NCBI RefSeq assembly: GCF_026230105.1
Contig: NC_079474.1
Location: 33,990,294 to 34,054,293 of the forward strand
Direction of reading: 5' to 3'
DNA from: Diorhabda sublineata
Lineage: Eukaryota; Arthropoda; Insecta; Coleoptera; Chrysomelidae
DNA length: 64,000 bases
Positions within the stretch are counted from its first letter, which is position 1. Each line of letters begins with the position of its first letter. Under the pieces are notes generated by a model. It saw nothing but the letters and a program-made list of their open reading frames with translations. It was not told the DNA's origin and ran no database searches. Position numbers and translations under genes: made by a program. Below are positions 22,011 through 35,245 of the stretch, piece by piece.

Positions 22011-25000
22011 GCTTGTGCTTATATGAAAATGGCCGCCGTGGGGTAAACAAACGCTTTTGCTATAAATTTCTGTATAGTTTGTGATGTTATTTGTTGGATT
22101 TTAGACCTTATTCCAATGCAATATTACTTCTTGAAGAATTTCTATTTGAAGAAGTGCGAAATTTCCTCCCGGAAACGTGGTTTTGTTTGTTTTTTCTTCC
22201 ATATTTCGGTGCTTCCATTAGGTAAGCAGTAAATATAGTTTTGTAGCAAATGTGCAGAGTTCTAACTGAATATTTTTTCATCTAATGCTCTAAAGTCTTA
22301 AGTTTGTCTTTGTACCTTTCAATTATCACTTTGTAACCTTAAAAAATATGTTTAATGCTGGTGCTTTTATGAAAATGGCCGCCGTGGGGTAAACAAACGC
22401 TTTTGCTATAAATTTCTGTATAGTTTGTGATGTTATTTGTTGGATTTTAGACCTTATTCCAATGCAATATTACTTCTTGAAGAATTTCTATTTGAAGAAG
22501 TGCGAAATTTCCTCCCGGAAACGTGGTTTTGTTTGTTTTTTCTTCCATATTTCAGTGCTTACATTAGGTAAGCGGTAAATATGGTTTTGTAGCAAATGTG
22601 CAGAGTTCTAACTGAATATTTTTTCATCTAATGCTCTAAAGCCTTAAGTTTATCTTTGTACCTTTCAATTATCACTTTACAACCTTAAAAAATACGTTTA
22701 ATGCTGGTGCTTATATGAAAATGGCCGCCGTGGGGTAAACAAACGCTTTTGCTATAAATTTCTGTATAGTTTGTGATGTTATTTGTTGCATTTTAGACCT
22801 TATTTCATTGCGATATTGCTTCTTGAAGAATTTCTATTTGAAGAAGTGCGAAATTTCCTCCCGGAAACGTGGTTTTGTTTGTTTTTTCTTCCATATTTCA
22901 GTGCTTACATTAGGTAAGCGGTAAATATAGTTTTGTAGCAAATGTGCGGAATTCTAACTGAATATTTTTTCATCTAATGCTCTAAAGCCTTAAGTTTGTC
23001 TTTGTACCTTTCAATTATCACTTTGTAACCTTAAAAAATACGTTTAATGCTGGTGCTTATATGAAAATGGCCGCCGTGGGGTAAACAAACGCTTTTGCTA
23101 TAAATTTCTGTATAGTTTGTGATGTTATTTGTTGGATTTTAGACCTTATTCCAATGCAATATTACTTCTTGAAGAATTTCTATTTGAAGAAGTGCGAAAT
23201 TTCCTCCCGGAAACGTGGTTTTGTTTGTTTTTTCTTCCATATTTCAGTGCTTACATTAGGTAAGCGGTAAATATGGTTTTGTAGCAAATGTGCAGAGTTC
23301 TAACTGAATATTTCTTCATCTAATGCTCTAAAGTCTTAAGTTTGTCTTTGTACCTTTCAATTATCACTTTGTAACCTTAAAAAATATGTTTAATGCTGGT
23401 GCTTTTATGAAAATGGCCGCCGTGGGGTAAACAAACGCTTTTGCTATAAATTTCTGTATAGTTTGTGATGTTATTTGTTGGATTTTAGACCTTATTCCAA
23501 TGCAATATTACTTCTTGAAGAATTTCTATTTGAAGAAGTGCGAAATTTCCTCCCGGAAACGTGGTTTTGTTTGTTTTTTCTTCCATATTTCGGTGCTTCC
23601 ATTAGGTAAGCAGTAAATATAGTTTTGTAGCAAATGTGCAGAGTTCTAACTGAATATTTTTTCATCTAATGCTCTAAAGTCTTAAGTTTGTCTTTGTACC
23701 TTTCAATTATCACTTTGTAACCTTAAAAAATATGTTTAATGCTGGTGCTTTTATGAAAATGGCCGCCGTGGGGTAAACAAACGCTTTTGCTATAAATTTC
23801 TGTATAGTTTGTGATGTTATTTGTTGGATTTTAGACCTTATTCCAATGCAATATTACTTCTTGAAGAATTTCTATTTGAAGAAGTGCGAAATTTCCTCCC
23901 GGAAACGTGGTTTTGTTTGTTTTTTCTTCCATATTTCAGTGCTTACATTAGGTAAGCGGTAAATATGGTTTTGTAGCAAATGTGCAGAGTTCTAACTGAA
24001 TATTTTTTCATCTAATGCTCTAAAGCCTTAAGTTTATCTTTGTACCTTTCAATTATCACTTTACAACCTTAAAAAATACGTTTAATGCTGGTGCTTATAT
24101 GAAAATGGCCGCCGTGGGGTAAACAAACGCTTTTGCTATAAATTTCTGTATAGTTTGTGATGTTATTTGTTGGATTTTAGACCTTATTCCAATGCAATAT
24201 TACTTCTTGAAGAATTTCTATTTGAAGAAGTGCGAAATTTCCTCCCGGAAACGTGGTTTTGTTTGTTTTTTCTTCCATATTTCAGTGCTTACATTAGGTA
24301 AGCGGTAAATATGGTTTTGTAGCAAATGTGCAGAGTTCTAACTGAATATTTCTTCATCTAATGCTCTAAAGTCTTAAGTTTGTCTTTGTACCTTTCAATT
24401 ATCACTTTGTAACCTTAAAAAATATGTTTAATGCTGGTGCTTTTATGAAAATGGCCGCCGTGGGGTAAACAAACGCTTTTGCTATAAATTTCTGTATAGT
24501 TTGTGATGTTATTTGTTGGATTTTAGACCTTATTCCAATGCAATATTACTTCTTGAAGAATTTCTATTTGAAGAAGTGCGAAATTTCCTCCCGGAAACGT
24601 GGTTTTGTTTGTTTTTTCTTCCATATTTCGGTGCTTCCATTAGGTAAGCAGTAAATATAGTTTTGTAGCAAATGTGCAGAGTTCTAACTGAATATTTTTT
24701 CATCTAATGCTCTAAAGTCTTAAGTTTGTCTTTGTACCTTTCAATTATCACTTTGTAACCTTAAAAAATATGTTTAATGCTGGTGCTTTTATGAAAATGG
24801 CCGCCGTGGGGTAAACAAACGCTTTTGCTATAAATTTCTGTATAGTTTGTGATGTTATTTGTTGGATTTTAGACCTTATTCCAATGCAATATTACTTCTT
24901 GAAGAATTTCTATTTGAAGAAGTGCGAAATTTCCTCCCGGAAACGTGGTTTTGTTTGTTTTTTCTTCCATATTTCAGTGCTTACATTAGGTAAGCGGTAA

Positions 25001-28000
25001 ATATGGTTTTGTAGCAAATGTGCAGAGTTCTAACTGAATATTTTTTCATCTAATGCTCTAAAGCCTTAAGTTTATCTTTGTACCTTTCAATTATCACTTT
25101 ACAACCTTAAAAAATACGTTTAATGCTGGTGCTTATATGAAAATGGCCGCCGTGGGGTAAACAAACGCTTTTGCTATAAATTTCTGTATAGTTTGTGATG
25201 TTATTTGTTGCATTTTAGACCTTATTTCATTGCGATATTGCTTCTTGAAGAATTTCTATTTGAAGAAGTGCGAAATTTCCTCCCGGAAACGTGGTTTTGT
25301 TTGTTTTTTCTTCCATATTTCAGTGCTTACATTAGGTAAGCGGTAAATATAGTTTTGTAGCAAATGTGCGGAATTCTAACTGAATATTTTTTCATCTAAT
25401 GCTCTAAAGCCTTAAGTTTGTCTTTGTACCTTTCAATTATCACTTTGTAACCTTAAAAAATACGTTTAATGCTGGTGCTTATATGAAAATGGCCGCCGTG
25501 GGGTAAACAAACGCTTTTGCTATAAATTTCTGTATAGTTTGTGATGTTATTTGTTGGATTTTAGACCTTATTCCAATGCAATATTACTTCTTGAAGAATT
25601 TCTATTTGAAGAAGTGCGAAATTTCCTCCCGGAAACGTGGTTTTGTTTGTTTTTTCTTCCATATTTCGGTGCTTCCATTAGGTAAGCAGTAAATATAGTT
25701 TTGTAGCAAATGTGCAGAGTTCTAACTGAATATTTTTTCATCTAATGCTCTAAAGTCTTAAGTTTGTCTTTGTACCTTTCAATTATCACTTTGTAACCTT
25801 AAAAAATATGTTTAATGCTGGTGCTTTTATGAAAATGGCCGCCGTGGGGTAAACAAACGCTTTTGCTATAAATTTCTGTATAGTTTGTGATGTTATTTGT
25901 TGCATTTTAGACCTTATTTCATTGCGATATTGCTTCTTGAAGAATTTCTATTTGAAGAAGTGCGAAATTTCCTCCCGGAAACGTGGTTTTGTTTGTTTTT
26001 TCTTCCATATTTCAGTGCTTACATTAGGTAAGCGGTAAATATAGTTTTGTAGCAAATGTGCGGAATTCTAACTGAATATTTTTTCATCTAATGCTCTAAA
26101 GCCTTAAGTTTGTCTTTGTACCTTTCAATTATCACTTTGTAACCTTAAAAAATACGTTTAATGCTGGTGCTTATATGAAAATGGCCGCCGTGGGGTAAAC
26201 AAACGCTTTTGCTATAAATTTCTGTATAGTTTGTGATGTTATTTGTTGGATTTTAGACCTTATTCCAATGCAATATTACTTCTTGAAGAATTTCTATTTG
26301 AAGAAGTGCGAAATTTCCTCCCGGAAACGTGGTTTTGTTTGTTTTTTCTTCCATATTTCAGTGCTTACATTAGGTAAGCGGTAAATATGGTTTTGTAGCA
26401 AATGTGCAGAGTTCTAACTGAATATTTCTTCATCTAATGCTCTAAAGTCTTAAGTTTGTCTTTGTACCTTTCAATTATCACTTTGTAACCTTAAAAAATA
26501 TGTTTAATGCTGGTGCTTTTATGAAAATGGCCGCCGTGGGGTAAACAAACGCTTTTGCTATAAATTTCTGTATAGTTTGTGATGTTATTTGTTGGATTTT
26601 AGACCTTATTCCAATGCAATATTACTTCTTGAAGAATTTCTATTTGAAGAAGTGCGAAATTTCCTCCCGGAAACGTGGTTTTGTTTGTTTTTTCTTCCAT
26701 ATTTCGGTGCTTCCATTAGGTAAGCAGTAAATATAGTTTTGTAGCAAATGTGCAGAGTTCTAACTGAATATTTTTTCATCTAATGCTCTAAAGTCTTAAG
26801 TTTGTCTTTGTACCTTTCAATTATCACTTTGTAACCTTAAAAAATATGTTTAATGCTGGTGCTTTTATGAAAATGGCCGCCGTGGGGTAAACAAACGCTT
26901 TTGCTATAAATTTCTGTATAGTTTGTGATGTTATTTGTTGGATTTTAGACCTTATTCCAATGCAATATTACTTCTTGAAGAATTTCTATTTGAAGAAGTG
27001 CGAAATTTCCTCCCGGAAACGTGGTTTTGTTTGTTTTTTCTTCCATATTTCAGTGCTTACATTAGGTAAGCGGTAAATATGGTTTTGTAGCAAATGTGCA
27101 GAGTTCTAACTGAATATTTTTTCATCTAATGCTCTAAAGCCTTAAGTTTATCTTTGTACCTTTCAATTATCACTTTACAACCTTAAAAAATACGTTTAAT
27201 GCTGGTGCTTATATGAAAATGGCCGCCGTGGGGTAAACAAACGCTTTTGCTATAAATTTCTGTATAGTTTGTGATGTTATTTGTTGCATTTTAGACCTTA
27301 TTTCATTGCGATATTGCTTCTTGAAGAATTTCTATTTGAAGAAGTGCGAAATTTCCTCCCGGAAACGTGGTTTTGTTTGTTTTTTCTTCCATATTTCAGT
27401 GCTTACATTAGGTAAGCGGTAAATATAGTTTTGTAGCAAATGTGCGGAATTCTAACTGAATATTTTTTCATCTAATGCTCTAAAGCCTTAAGTTTGTCTT
27501 TGTACCTTTCAATTATCACTTTGTAACCTTAAAAAATACGTTTAATGCTGGTGCTTATATGAAAATGGCCGCCGTGGGGTAAACAAACGCTTTTGCTATA
27601 AATTTCTGTATAGTTTGTGATGTTATTTGTTGGATTTTAGACCTTATTCCAATGCAATATTACTTCTTGAAGAATTTCTATTTGAAGAAGTGCGAAATTT
27701 CCTCCCGGAAACGTGGTTTTGTTTGTTTTTTCTTCCATATTTCAGTGCTTACATTAGGTAAGCGGTAAATATGGTTTTGTAGCAAATGTGCAGAGTTCTA
27801 ACTGAATATTTCTTCATCTAATGCTCTAAAGCCTTAAGTTTATCTTTGTACCTTTCAATTATCACTTTGTAACCTTAAAAAATATGTTCAATGCTGGTGC
27901 TTTTATGAAAATGGCCGCCGTGGGGTAAACAAACGCTTTTGCTATAAATTTCTGTATAGTTTGTGATGTTATTTGTTGGATTTTAGACCTTATTCCAATG

Positions 28001-28069
28001 CAATATTACTTCTTGAAGAATTTCTATTTGAAGAAGTGCGAAATTTCCTCCCGGAAACGTGGTTTTGTT
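22011..28069 (+). repeat. Satellite array, 346-bp monomer, 17 full copies plus a partial one
   Basis: The marker ATGAAAATGGCCGCCGTGG starts at 22023, 22369, 22715, 23061, 23407, 23753, 24099, 24445, 24791, 25137, 25483, 25829, 26175, 26521, 26867, 27213, 27559 and 27905, that is every 346 bp without one indel. Substitutions define four monomer types: a (GTGCTTCC, AAGCAGTAAATATAG), b (ACTTTACAACC), c (GCATTTTAGACC, TTTCATTGCG) and d (TATTTCTTCATC). The order is abcd abd abc acd abcd plus a partial copy. No ORF crosses monomers and I saw no CENP-B box. Confidence 0.97.
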
Positions 28070-28243
28070 CTTGAAGAGTTTCTACACAATATTTGCGAAA
28101 TTTTCTTAGTCTATATAAGCGGTAAATATAGTATTGTAAAAAATGAGTAAGGTTCTAACATAGATCTTTTTATCTAATGCTCTAAAGCCTTAATTTTGTC
28201 TTTGTTTCTTTCAATTATAATGTTGCAACCTTGAAAAGTAATC
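28070..28243 (+). repeat. Decayed edge monomer of the 346-bp satellite
   Basis: After the last good copy stops at about 28069 the sequence still follows the monomer in outline (CTTGAAGAGTTTCTA, AGCGGTAAATATAG, ATCTAATGCTCTAAAGCC, CAACCTTGAAAA) but with many changes and a deletion. This is the divergence expected at array margins. Confidence 0.75.
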
Positions 28244-28734
28244 ACACATATTTAATAAACTGGAATGCAATAGTTAGAATTAATGTCCAAAAGTGTTCTA
28301 GAACGTATATATGGAGTCCTCTTAATACCATAAAACAAAAAAACAATATAAATAAAATTTCACTACAGGAAAAATTTAGAAAAGCTCATAAAACATACGA
28401 TAAAATCGATTGTATACCACACGGCTACCATTTTGACGTAGATCAGTTATTTTCTTTCTATTTCATATTTGCGAAAATTAGGGAAACGTCAAAGAAAAGG
28501 TGATTTATTCATCGTCATGATAATGTAAGTTCGCAAATAGTCAGTAGGACGAGTTGGTGGCATATTTTTTAGTCCCATATTTTCCACACAGGAAAAAACC
28601 GTTTTTGCATTTAAAAATAATATTTTATTGAGAGAAAACGAGTTTAGAAACTTGGGAGGAACGCTTATAATTCGCATATAAGTCTCAGTTTTCCCAGAAA
28701 CCATTTTCCTATTCATTTTTCAATATTTCTCTAA
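28244..28734. other. No gene seen
   Basis: Two short ORFs on opposite strands (28231-28503 and 28489-28716) lack any family resemblance and look like chance open frames. Confidence 0.3.
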
Positions 28735-28736
28735 TA

Positions 28737-29900
28737 CGAGGGCTGCTGCTTAAGTTTTGACAACACAAATCTGACATTTTGTTGAGTTCTGTCTCCATTG
28801 ACGTATGTAGTACACAAAATGTAAGGTTAAATGCGAACATTCTTCATTTCGAGTGAAAATAATCGATATGTCATTACAAGATTGAATAAACGTAAATTTG
28901 GACAGAATCATCGTTCGATTCAAATTACGAATTATTACAACAGAAATGTGGCATAAATCGATTCGAATAATTGATTGATATAGACTTAATTTCGATAAAA
29001 TTTAAATAAAAATGGATAAATTTCACGTACTTTCCTTTAATATTATTATTAAGTATTAAGTATTAAGGTACGAGGCCGAAAAGTATTTGAACAATTAAAA
29101 TAAATCTATTTTTTAGAAGTATACACAGACAATAACCTTAAGAAGCTGAATTTGGCAAATCATCTCATAAAACCTGCAGGTAAAACGGTTTTTATCTTAT
29201 TACAGGAACCGATTTTGTTTTTTCAGCCAAAAGTTTTTCTGATTATTTCAAAATCGCCTATTTTCAATCGACGAATCATTTTTTTTATTTTCACAGTTGT
29301 GGAAACCTCTACAGATCACTACCATCAACACCTATCATTCTGGAAAGGATTTGTTCTTCTGGAAATTAAATATCATCATCATATCATCATTAGCAAATTT
29401 GCCTTTTGGTGGTTAAGATATATCCTGGTATGACCATTTGGTTATAATAGTTCAACACTCTTCACAACAGCTTCTAATTCTCTACAAGGCGGGTTTATCT
29501 ATCTGAAGTTGTTCGATTCAATACAAATAGAACCAACTAAACTCATCCAGAGTTGACCAGAATCTTGGAGAGCTGAAAGCATAGAAAAAAGATCTAAGAT
29601 AAAGATATAAGTTTGACATTTTTGATGGTAAACGTAAGTCAGAACGTGTTGTCATACGAGAGCCGTTTGAGTTGTTTAGAGATACTTTAAACATTCATCT
29701 CGGTCAAAAAATGAAATGAATTGGTCGTCAAAAAGATTAGTACGCGTTGGATACCGCACAATTAGACAATAGATCAGAAAAACCCGTGTTTATAAATTTC
29801 TACAGCTGAAGAGGCGGTTGAGGCGCTCAAATCACATGTTTTGGATGTACCTCAATAGAAATCTCTATCGAAGCTTAAGTAGGAATAAAATAACGTCGTA
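28737..29900 (+). pseudogene. mariner-like element, strongly decayed
   Basis: A terminal-repeat-like start CGAGGGCTGCTGCTTAAG follows a TA at 28735-28736, the mariner target. An ATG at about 29011 begins MDKFHVLSFN, close to the start of many mariner transposases. Near 29807 a frame reads TAEEAVEALKSHVLDVPQ, the conserved C-terminal helix region of one insect mariner group. The catalytic core between them is not recognisable. No matching right end was found. A second mariner-end-like start (TACGAGGCCGAAAAG) at 29069 suggests another insertion inside it. Confidence 0.5.
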
Positions 29901-30614
29901 GAGAAGGATATTATTTAATAGAGGACTTTCTATTTGTTTTTTTTTAATCAATAGTTTCACTCCATTGTGAAGAAACGATTACTTCTGAATGCGCTATGAG
30001 TAAAACTTAAAATTCTTCGATGATTCTTCTCATGCTTTGTTTACATAAACATCGAGCACCTATTAACGCAAAAAGTTAATCGCCATTTTTACTCGGCCAT
30101 GCTCTTTCTCATGTACATTAAATTTCAAATAAGGTCGAAAATAAAAATAAAAACGTATAGTAAAAATATCAAAAACAACCACTCTAAATAAAAATAAGCC
30201 TATCGCCGCTTCCAATCAGTGAGTGAGTGTCTACTTGACTGGTTCGAGAAAAGGAATTATAATAAAAAAATCGCATTCAAGCTTGACCAATGAAATGCGA
30301 TCTTATTTTACAATAATGTCAATACCGCGTTCGGCGACGTCCGATGACGTAAAAACAAAAGACGGTTTCAAACAGGTCAGGACTATTTTTTTAATCAGTA
30401 ATAATCGTTTTTAAAAGTTTTTATACCAACTAGCTAGGAAAATTATGACGTTTCTATGTAAATTTTCCTTTAAAACAATCGCATAACATATTTAAAAAAT
30501 ATATACACTACTAGTTGAAGGTTTTTTGAAATAATACATTAATTTCTCTTTATTTAACTGCGAATTATCTTTTCGGAGTTTATGATTACAGTTTAGTCCG
30601 AGTTATATACGTAT
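29901..30614. other. No gene seen
   Basis: AT-rich. The 63-residue ORF at 30223 has no recognisable domain. Confidence 0.3.
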
Positions 30615-31111
30615 ATGCGTATTTTTAAGACTAAAACATCTTTTTGTTTTAAAATGGGTAAATCTTATCGATTAAAAGTTATTTTATTGATCAGTGAACG
30701 TGATCGACAGCTCACAGGCCCAGATATAGCAAATCACATCCATAAATCTAGGAATCTGTCTTTGAGTACTTCCACAGTGAAAAGGAAATTGTGGGAAACT
30801 CGCCTTAATGGAAGGGTGGCAGTGGAGGATAAAAATTGGACGCATGAAGAGTGGGAGACAGTTTTTCGGCAAAATAAGTCAAAGTTTGAGGTTTTTTGGT
30901 CTATGAGAAGAATGTGTACCAAGGTCAAAGGGCGAAAGGAGTTAGATCTATGTGTAAGCACTGCGGAAGCTCGTAGATGGTTTGGGGATGAAATATTTTT
31001 AAGAATGAAGGCTATAAAAAATAATATAGGAAGATGTAGTATGGACAGAGTCTGATCGGCGATGATAACGATACCAAGCGTTTTTCGAAGCTGTGCAAAG
31101 TGTATTAGAAA
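30615..31111 (+). pseudogene. Tc1-like transposase relic with internal deletions
   Basis: Tc1 transposases are DD34E cut-and-paste enzymes. The frame, probably from the ATG at 30654, contains LTGPDIANHIHKSRNLS and STSTVKRKL (the DNA-binding half), then after a deletion NWTHEEWETVFRQNKSKFEVF, whose usual form is W..DESKFE; the catalytic Asp is Asn here. The GGGSVMVWG block is largely replaced. Past the stop at 31053 a shifted frame reads IGDDNDTKRFSKLCKVY, a shrunken form of the QQDNDPKHTSKLC segment around the second Asp. The N-terminal helix-turn-helix is missing and no inverted repeats were found. The copy is dead. Confidence 0.75.
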
Positions 31112-34100
31112 GAATTTTCCATTTGATATCAGAGTATAGTTTAAAACCAATTTTTAGTTTTACAATAATTCATGAATTGGTTGGAAAATTCAGAAAAATC
31201 GGATCACGAGGTGGTCAAGACAGAAATAATCAAATAGATTAATTATTTATTAGATAACAAGTAATAAAAGGCGCTAATGAATGTCTAAATAGTGGACACA
31301 GATACTCAAATTGTATCATATCTTTATAAGAAGCATCTGGTGGTGTTTAAAAATGTTATAGAAGAAATATGCTCTGAAAAACTTAATTGTTGTTTGCGTG
31401 TTGTACTAATTTAAGCCTTATTATGAATGAAGATTTGTTATCACGTTTTTTTATTTAATTTGAATGGGAACCTCGATTTTTGATGACTTAAATTCCGATT
31501 TATATAATTGAATATCAATTTCCAACTTGTTTTCTATCGAACCGTCTCTGTTCTTCTCTAATTCGAAATATTGAAAAAGAAAAGGTAGGGAGGGATATCC
31601 ACGGGTACTTCTCGTCACGTGGTTTTATCAGCCATTTTGAAGAAGTTGAAAATTGACGATTGTCTTGTGACAAAGAAGCTCTGTCCCCGACTAAGAATTA
31701 TTGCTCTACATTAAACATTCCAGTAACGTTATCAAGAGTTTTTTCATATATTAAAAGCAAGACGCTTTTACGGTCTATAGGGTTTCAATAAGATCGACTA
31801 AATTTTAAAATTATGCATCGTAGAATCTATTAAAACAGATATTTATAGTTTTTTTTCTTTTCAATTTAGAGCAACTGTATAAAATGAACACATTAAGCCC
31901 AATCTACACGATTTCGTACAAGGATTACCGAAGATATTTGATGACAAGTCAATGGATACAACGTGGTCCGGGTACGATTCAAATGCTATCATTAGATCGT
32001 TAGTCCACGAGACATTTAACCAAGCTACAAGAAGAAAGATATAGAGAAAGAGCTAAAGAAATTAAAGGATCGTTAAAGGAGAAATCGGTAGGGTAGATAT
32101 TAGAAACATAGTCGGAAGCAGTCATCAACTTCTGATGTTTCGGAAAGCAATTACCTTCCAATAGATAGGCTCTAATAAGTCTAATAAATCATCTTATCCT
32201 AAATCGATATTCATATAGTATTTTTTCGTGTCAAAATAGGGGTTCATACTTCAAATAATTGAGTTTTAATGCTGTTTATAGTATTTAGAATTGTTGGAAA
32301 AGTATCAACTTCTAACAATATCCTATTAGATCCCAAAAAATTGTTATATATATATATAAGAAACGATGAGCAATGTTTTGACCGTTTGGGGACCCCTCAA
32401 GAAATGTCGCTAAGTGTTCTAAGGGGGCGGTTGAAATGAAATATGGCCGGCAATGACCACGAGTCGGTATCCCCGGGAGGCACACGCTGAGATTTGTTTC
32501 TATAAATCATGTGTCGACTCTCTATCTTGCAGACACCACTGACAAAATGCTTTTATTTGACAAATATCAAGCGTTAGGGGTGTGCGGAATTTCTTTTATT
32601 AGAATTAGACGAATAATGAATTGTTTAATAATTTTAATTCGATCGCAGTGTGAGCGAATACGATCTAAGAAGAATTACCACCACCACCACCACCACCGAA
32701 GTCTTTAACCTTTTGGCGATGTTTATATGAATTTGAAATCACTCTTGTATATAAAAAACTTCACCACATCATTAAAACTGTCAAAACTATTACAATAATT
32801 GCATCTCTAGAGCTGTAAATTCCTAGTAAGAATTTTTGTTGGATATCAATGATTTAAGGAACAAAACGCGTTCATCAAACTATTGAGTTAGTAAGAAGAT
32901 TAGGTCTGAAATATCTCCAAGTCGTGATGCTCGGTTTTCTTTAGTTCAACCTCACATTTTACTGTTTCAATTTGTAATACAGTTATTTGTATGCCAAGGA
33001 CTGAAAGTGCTACGCATAAGATCCAAAAATTCCCAATTACACTGAGGAAAGAAAATAAATAATAGAGAATTATAAACAATATTAATATGTGAAGCTGTCA
33101 ACTGTCAACTGTCAGCATTGAAGTGGGTAAAGTCATATTTAAGGAAGTTAAAGTCTACTCTAGAGCGTCCCGAAAGTGTTTTGCAGTACAGAACTGTCAG
33201 TGTCAATACATGGAATATTTAAAACGCAACTTTCGGTATGTAAATGAATACAGAACGAACTTTCAGATATTTTGACGCACGTCAATCAATTTTCCATAAA
33301 CTATCGATTCCATTAGATGTATTCGGATGGTAAACATAATTTTTCGTTCAGTTATTTTGAATGTATGCGCGTGTTATTATAATAAAAGTATAAAAACTTT
33401 AATTGGATATAAATAGTGATTATTACACATACAATTTCATTCATATAATTGATACAATGATATAAAAATCGATTTACAACGAAAATAATTAACTTAGAGT
33501 CTTTGCAATTGGCCGAGACGTTTCAAAAATGTCACTGGTCAATATTTATAACGATTTATAAAAAGTTGCATCGAGACTTTGATATAATAATTTAGTCAGC
33601 ATTAAATTTTTTCTTTCTGTAATAAATAACGCGACAATAAATAATTGAAATAATGTTTGGAAAAACAAAATACGTCTAAATTATTTTTTTCTATCTTATT
33701 TTTTGTCTAGGCTTCTAACTTATTCGGATTAGCTCAAAAGGTATACAAACTACGACAAATCTGAGACTTGATCAATAATATGATACACTAATTAAAACAT
33801 TTAACAAAAATATTGAAATTTGTTAAGTAATGTCAAGGTCAAAAGTTATCATCAATAATAAAGAAGACAGCATTATTATAAAACGACGATTAGACCAATA
33901 AATGATTTACTCAGATGAAACAAAATGATTAAAAGAGTTAGAAGATGATTTAAGAAGAATAGAAGTTAGAAGCTAGCAGAAACAGATCGGAAATAGGAAG
34001 TTGTGTGGGAAATAAGCGATGTGGATTATGGAATCTGATCCACCTGAACAAGAGGATCTAAAGAGGTTTTTGCGGCGCAACACTATTAAGGGTGTACCCT

Positions 34101-35179
34101 TCGTTTCCTAACTGTGTTTTCCCCTTAAATTTCACTTATTTTTTTGCCGCTACGGCCACTTTGAAATATTGTTGTCTTATCGAAATATTACTATGACGAA
34201 CACAGTGTGATTCAAAATTCCAAAGCGAATTCTTTCATAATTATTATTTCCAAACGAATCTTTATTCTTGTTCAATGACGATTCCAATAAAAAATATTTA
34301 TGCGCTAATAAAAATTTAACTCGTAGTGAAAATTAAAAGGGGCTTTTGAATAAAAAAGTGCCATAAGGATCTCGATTAAATAGCCGTTTGAACAATCGCG
34401 GGCTTACTACAAAAACCCGCGGTGAAATATTTCACAGGCCGACCAGTATTGTCCCGATCTTTACTGAATTAGACAGAGACAAACATTCTTATGAACCGGA
34501 CAATCGCGACCGTATTAATCAGTCAAGAAATATGTTTCAAGTTTTAAACTTTCCTCCAAAGTTTAGTCAAACACGAGCAAGAGTTATACCTATCCACACT
34601 CTCAACTTAGTCAGTTGCTCTACTGCAAAATAGGCGCGAATCAAGTGACGTTTATACAGAAAACGAATTCGATGGAAATTGATGGAAAGTCGACTGATTT
34701 TTTTTATATTAATATTTACAATATAAAACAGGGCAGCTCTGAAAAAAAAATACGCGGATATAAGCGGAAAATTGATGGAAATACATGAATATTGGATTTT
34801 CCGAAAAACTATACATTTGATTCGGAAACTAACATGATTTTTCTATTTTTTGGACAAAAATATTTCATGGTTAAGGCATATTTTCACTACGAAATTCTAT
34901 TATGTCAAAAAATCGAAATATTTGAAATGCTTGTTTTAAAAAATAACCAATCGAGATATCGATTTATTTGTGATATGAATAAATTGACAAAAAGTGTATC
35001 TAAGAAACTGTATAAACTGGATTCTTCATTTCCATATTTGTAAGAAATATACGGGGTTAAAGTTGAACTAAATTTGATTTGAAAAATGTGGAATGCCAAA
35101 GTTGTAATACAAAAAAAAAACGTTGATATTGTGATAGAAAAAATACCGCAGCCTTTTCGTGATCATACAAAGCAAGTTA
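31112..35179. other. No gene seen; simple repeats only
   Basis: It contains a TA run at 32345-32359 and a CCA run at 32678-32697, which gives a spurious poly-His in one ORF. The segment 32385-32530 is richer in GC than its surroundings and ends with an acceptor-like CTTGCAG, but no protein family is recognised. Confidence 0.3.
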
Positions 35180-35181
35180 TA

Positions 35182-35245
35182 CGAAGTCTGATTATTAAAT
35201 AACGAGACTGCGCGCCTAGAGGGCGCCCTAGACGAGTGGCGAGTT
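35182..35245 (+). mobile_element. Solo end of a mariner element
   Basis: After TA at 35180-35181 the sequence CGAAGTCTGATTATTAAATAACG and the following CCTAGAGGGCGCCCTAG match the right end, read inward, of the mariner at 39178-39768. Similarity fades after about 35242. Only this end is visible, so the copy is truncated or its other end has decayed. Confidence 0.7.

Noticed and set aside
22011..28069. CRISPR-like regular repeats
   Set aside because: The whole 346-bp unit is repeated with no unique spacers; it is a eukaryotic satellite.
22011..28069. CENP-B box in the 346-bp monomer
   Set aside because: The only similar stretch (CTCCCGGAAACGTGG) lacks required positions of the box.
32511..32708. 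ORF ending in poly-His
   Set aside because: The His run is a CCA microsatellite and the rest shows no family resemblance.
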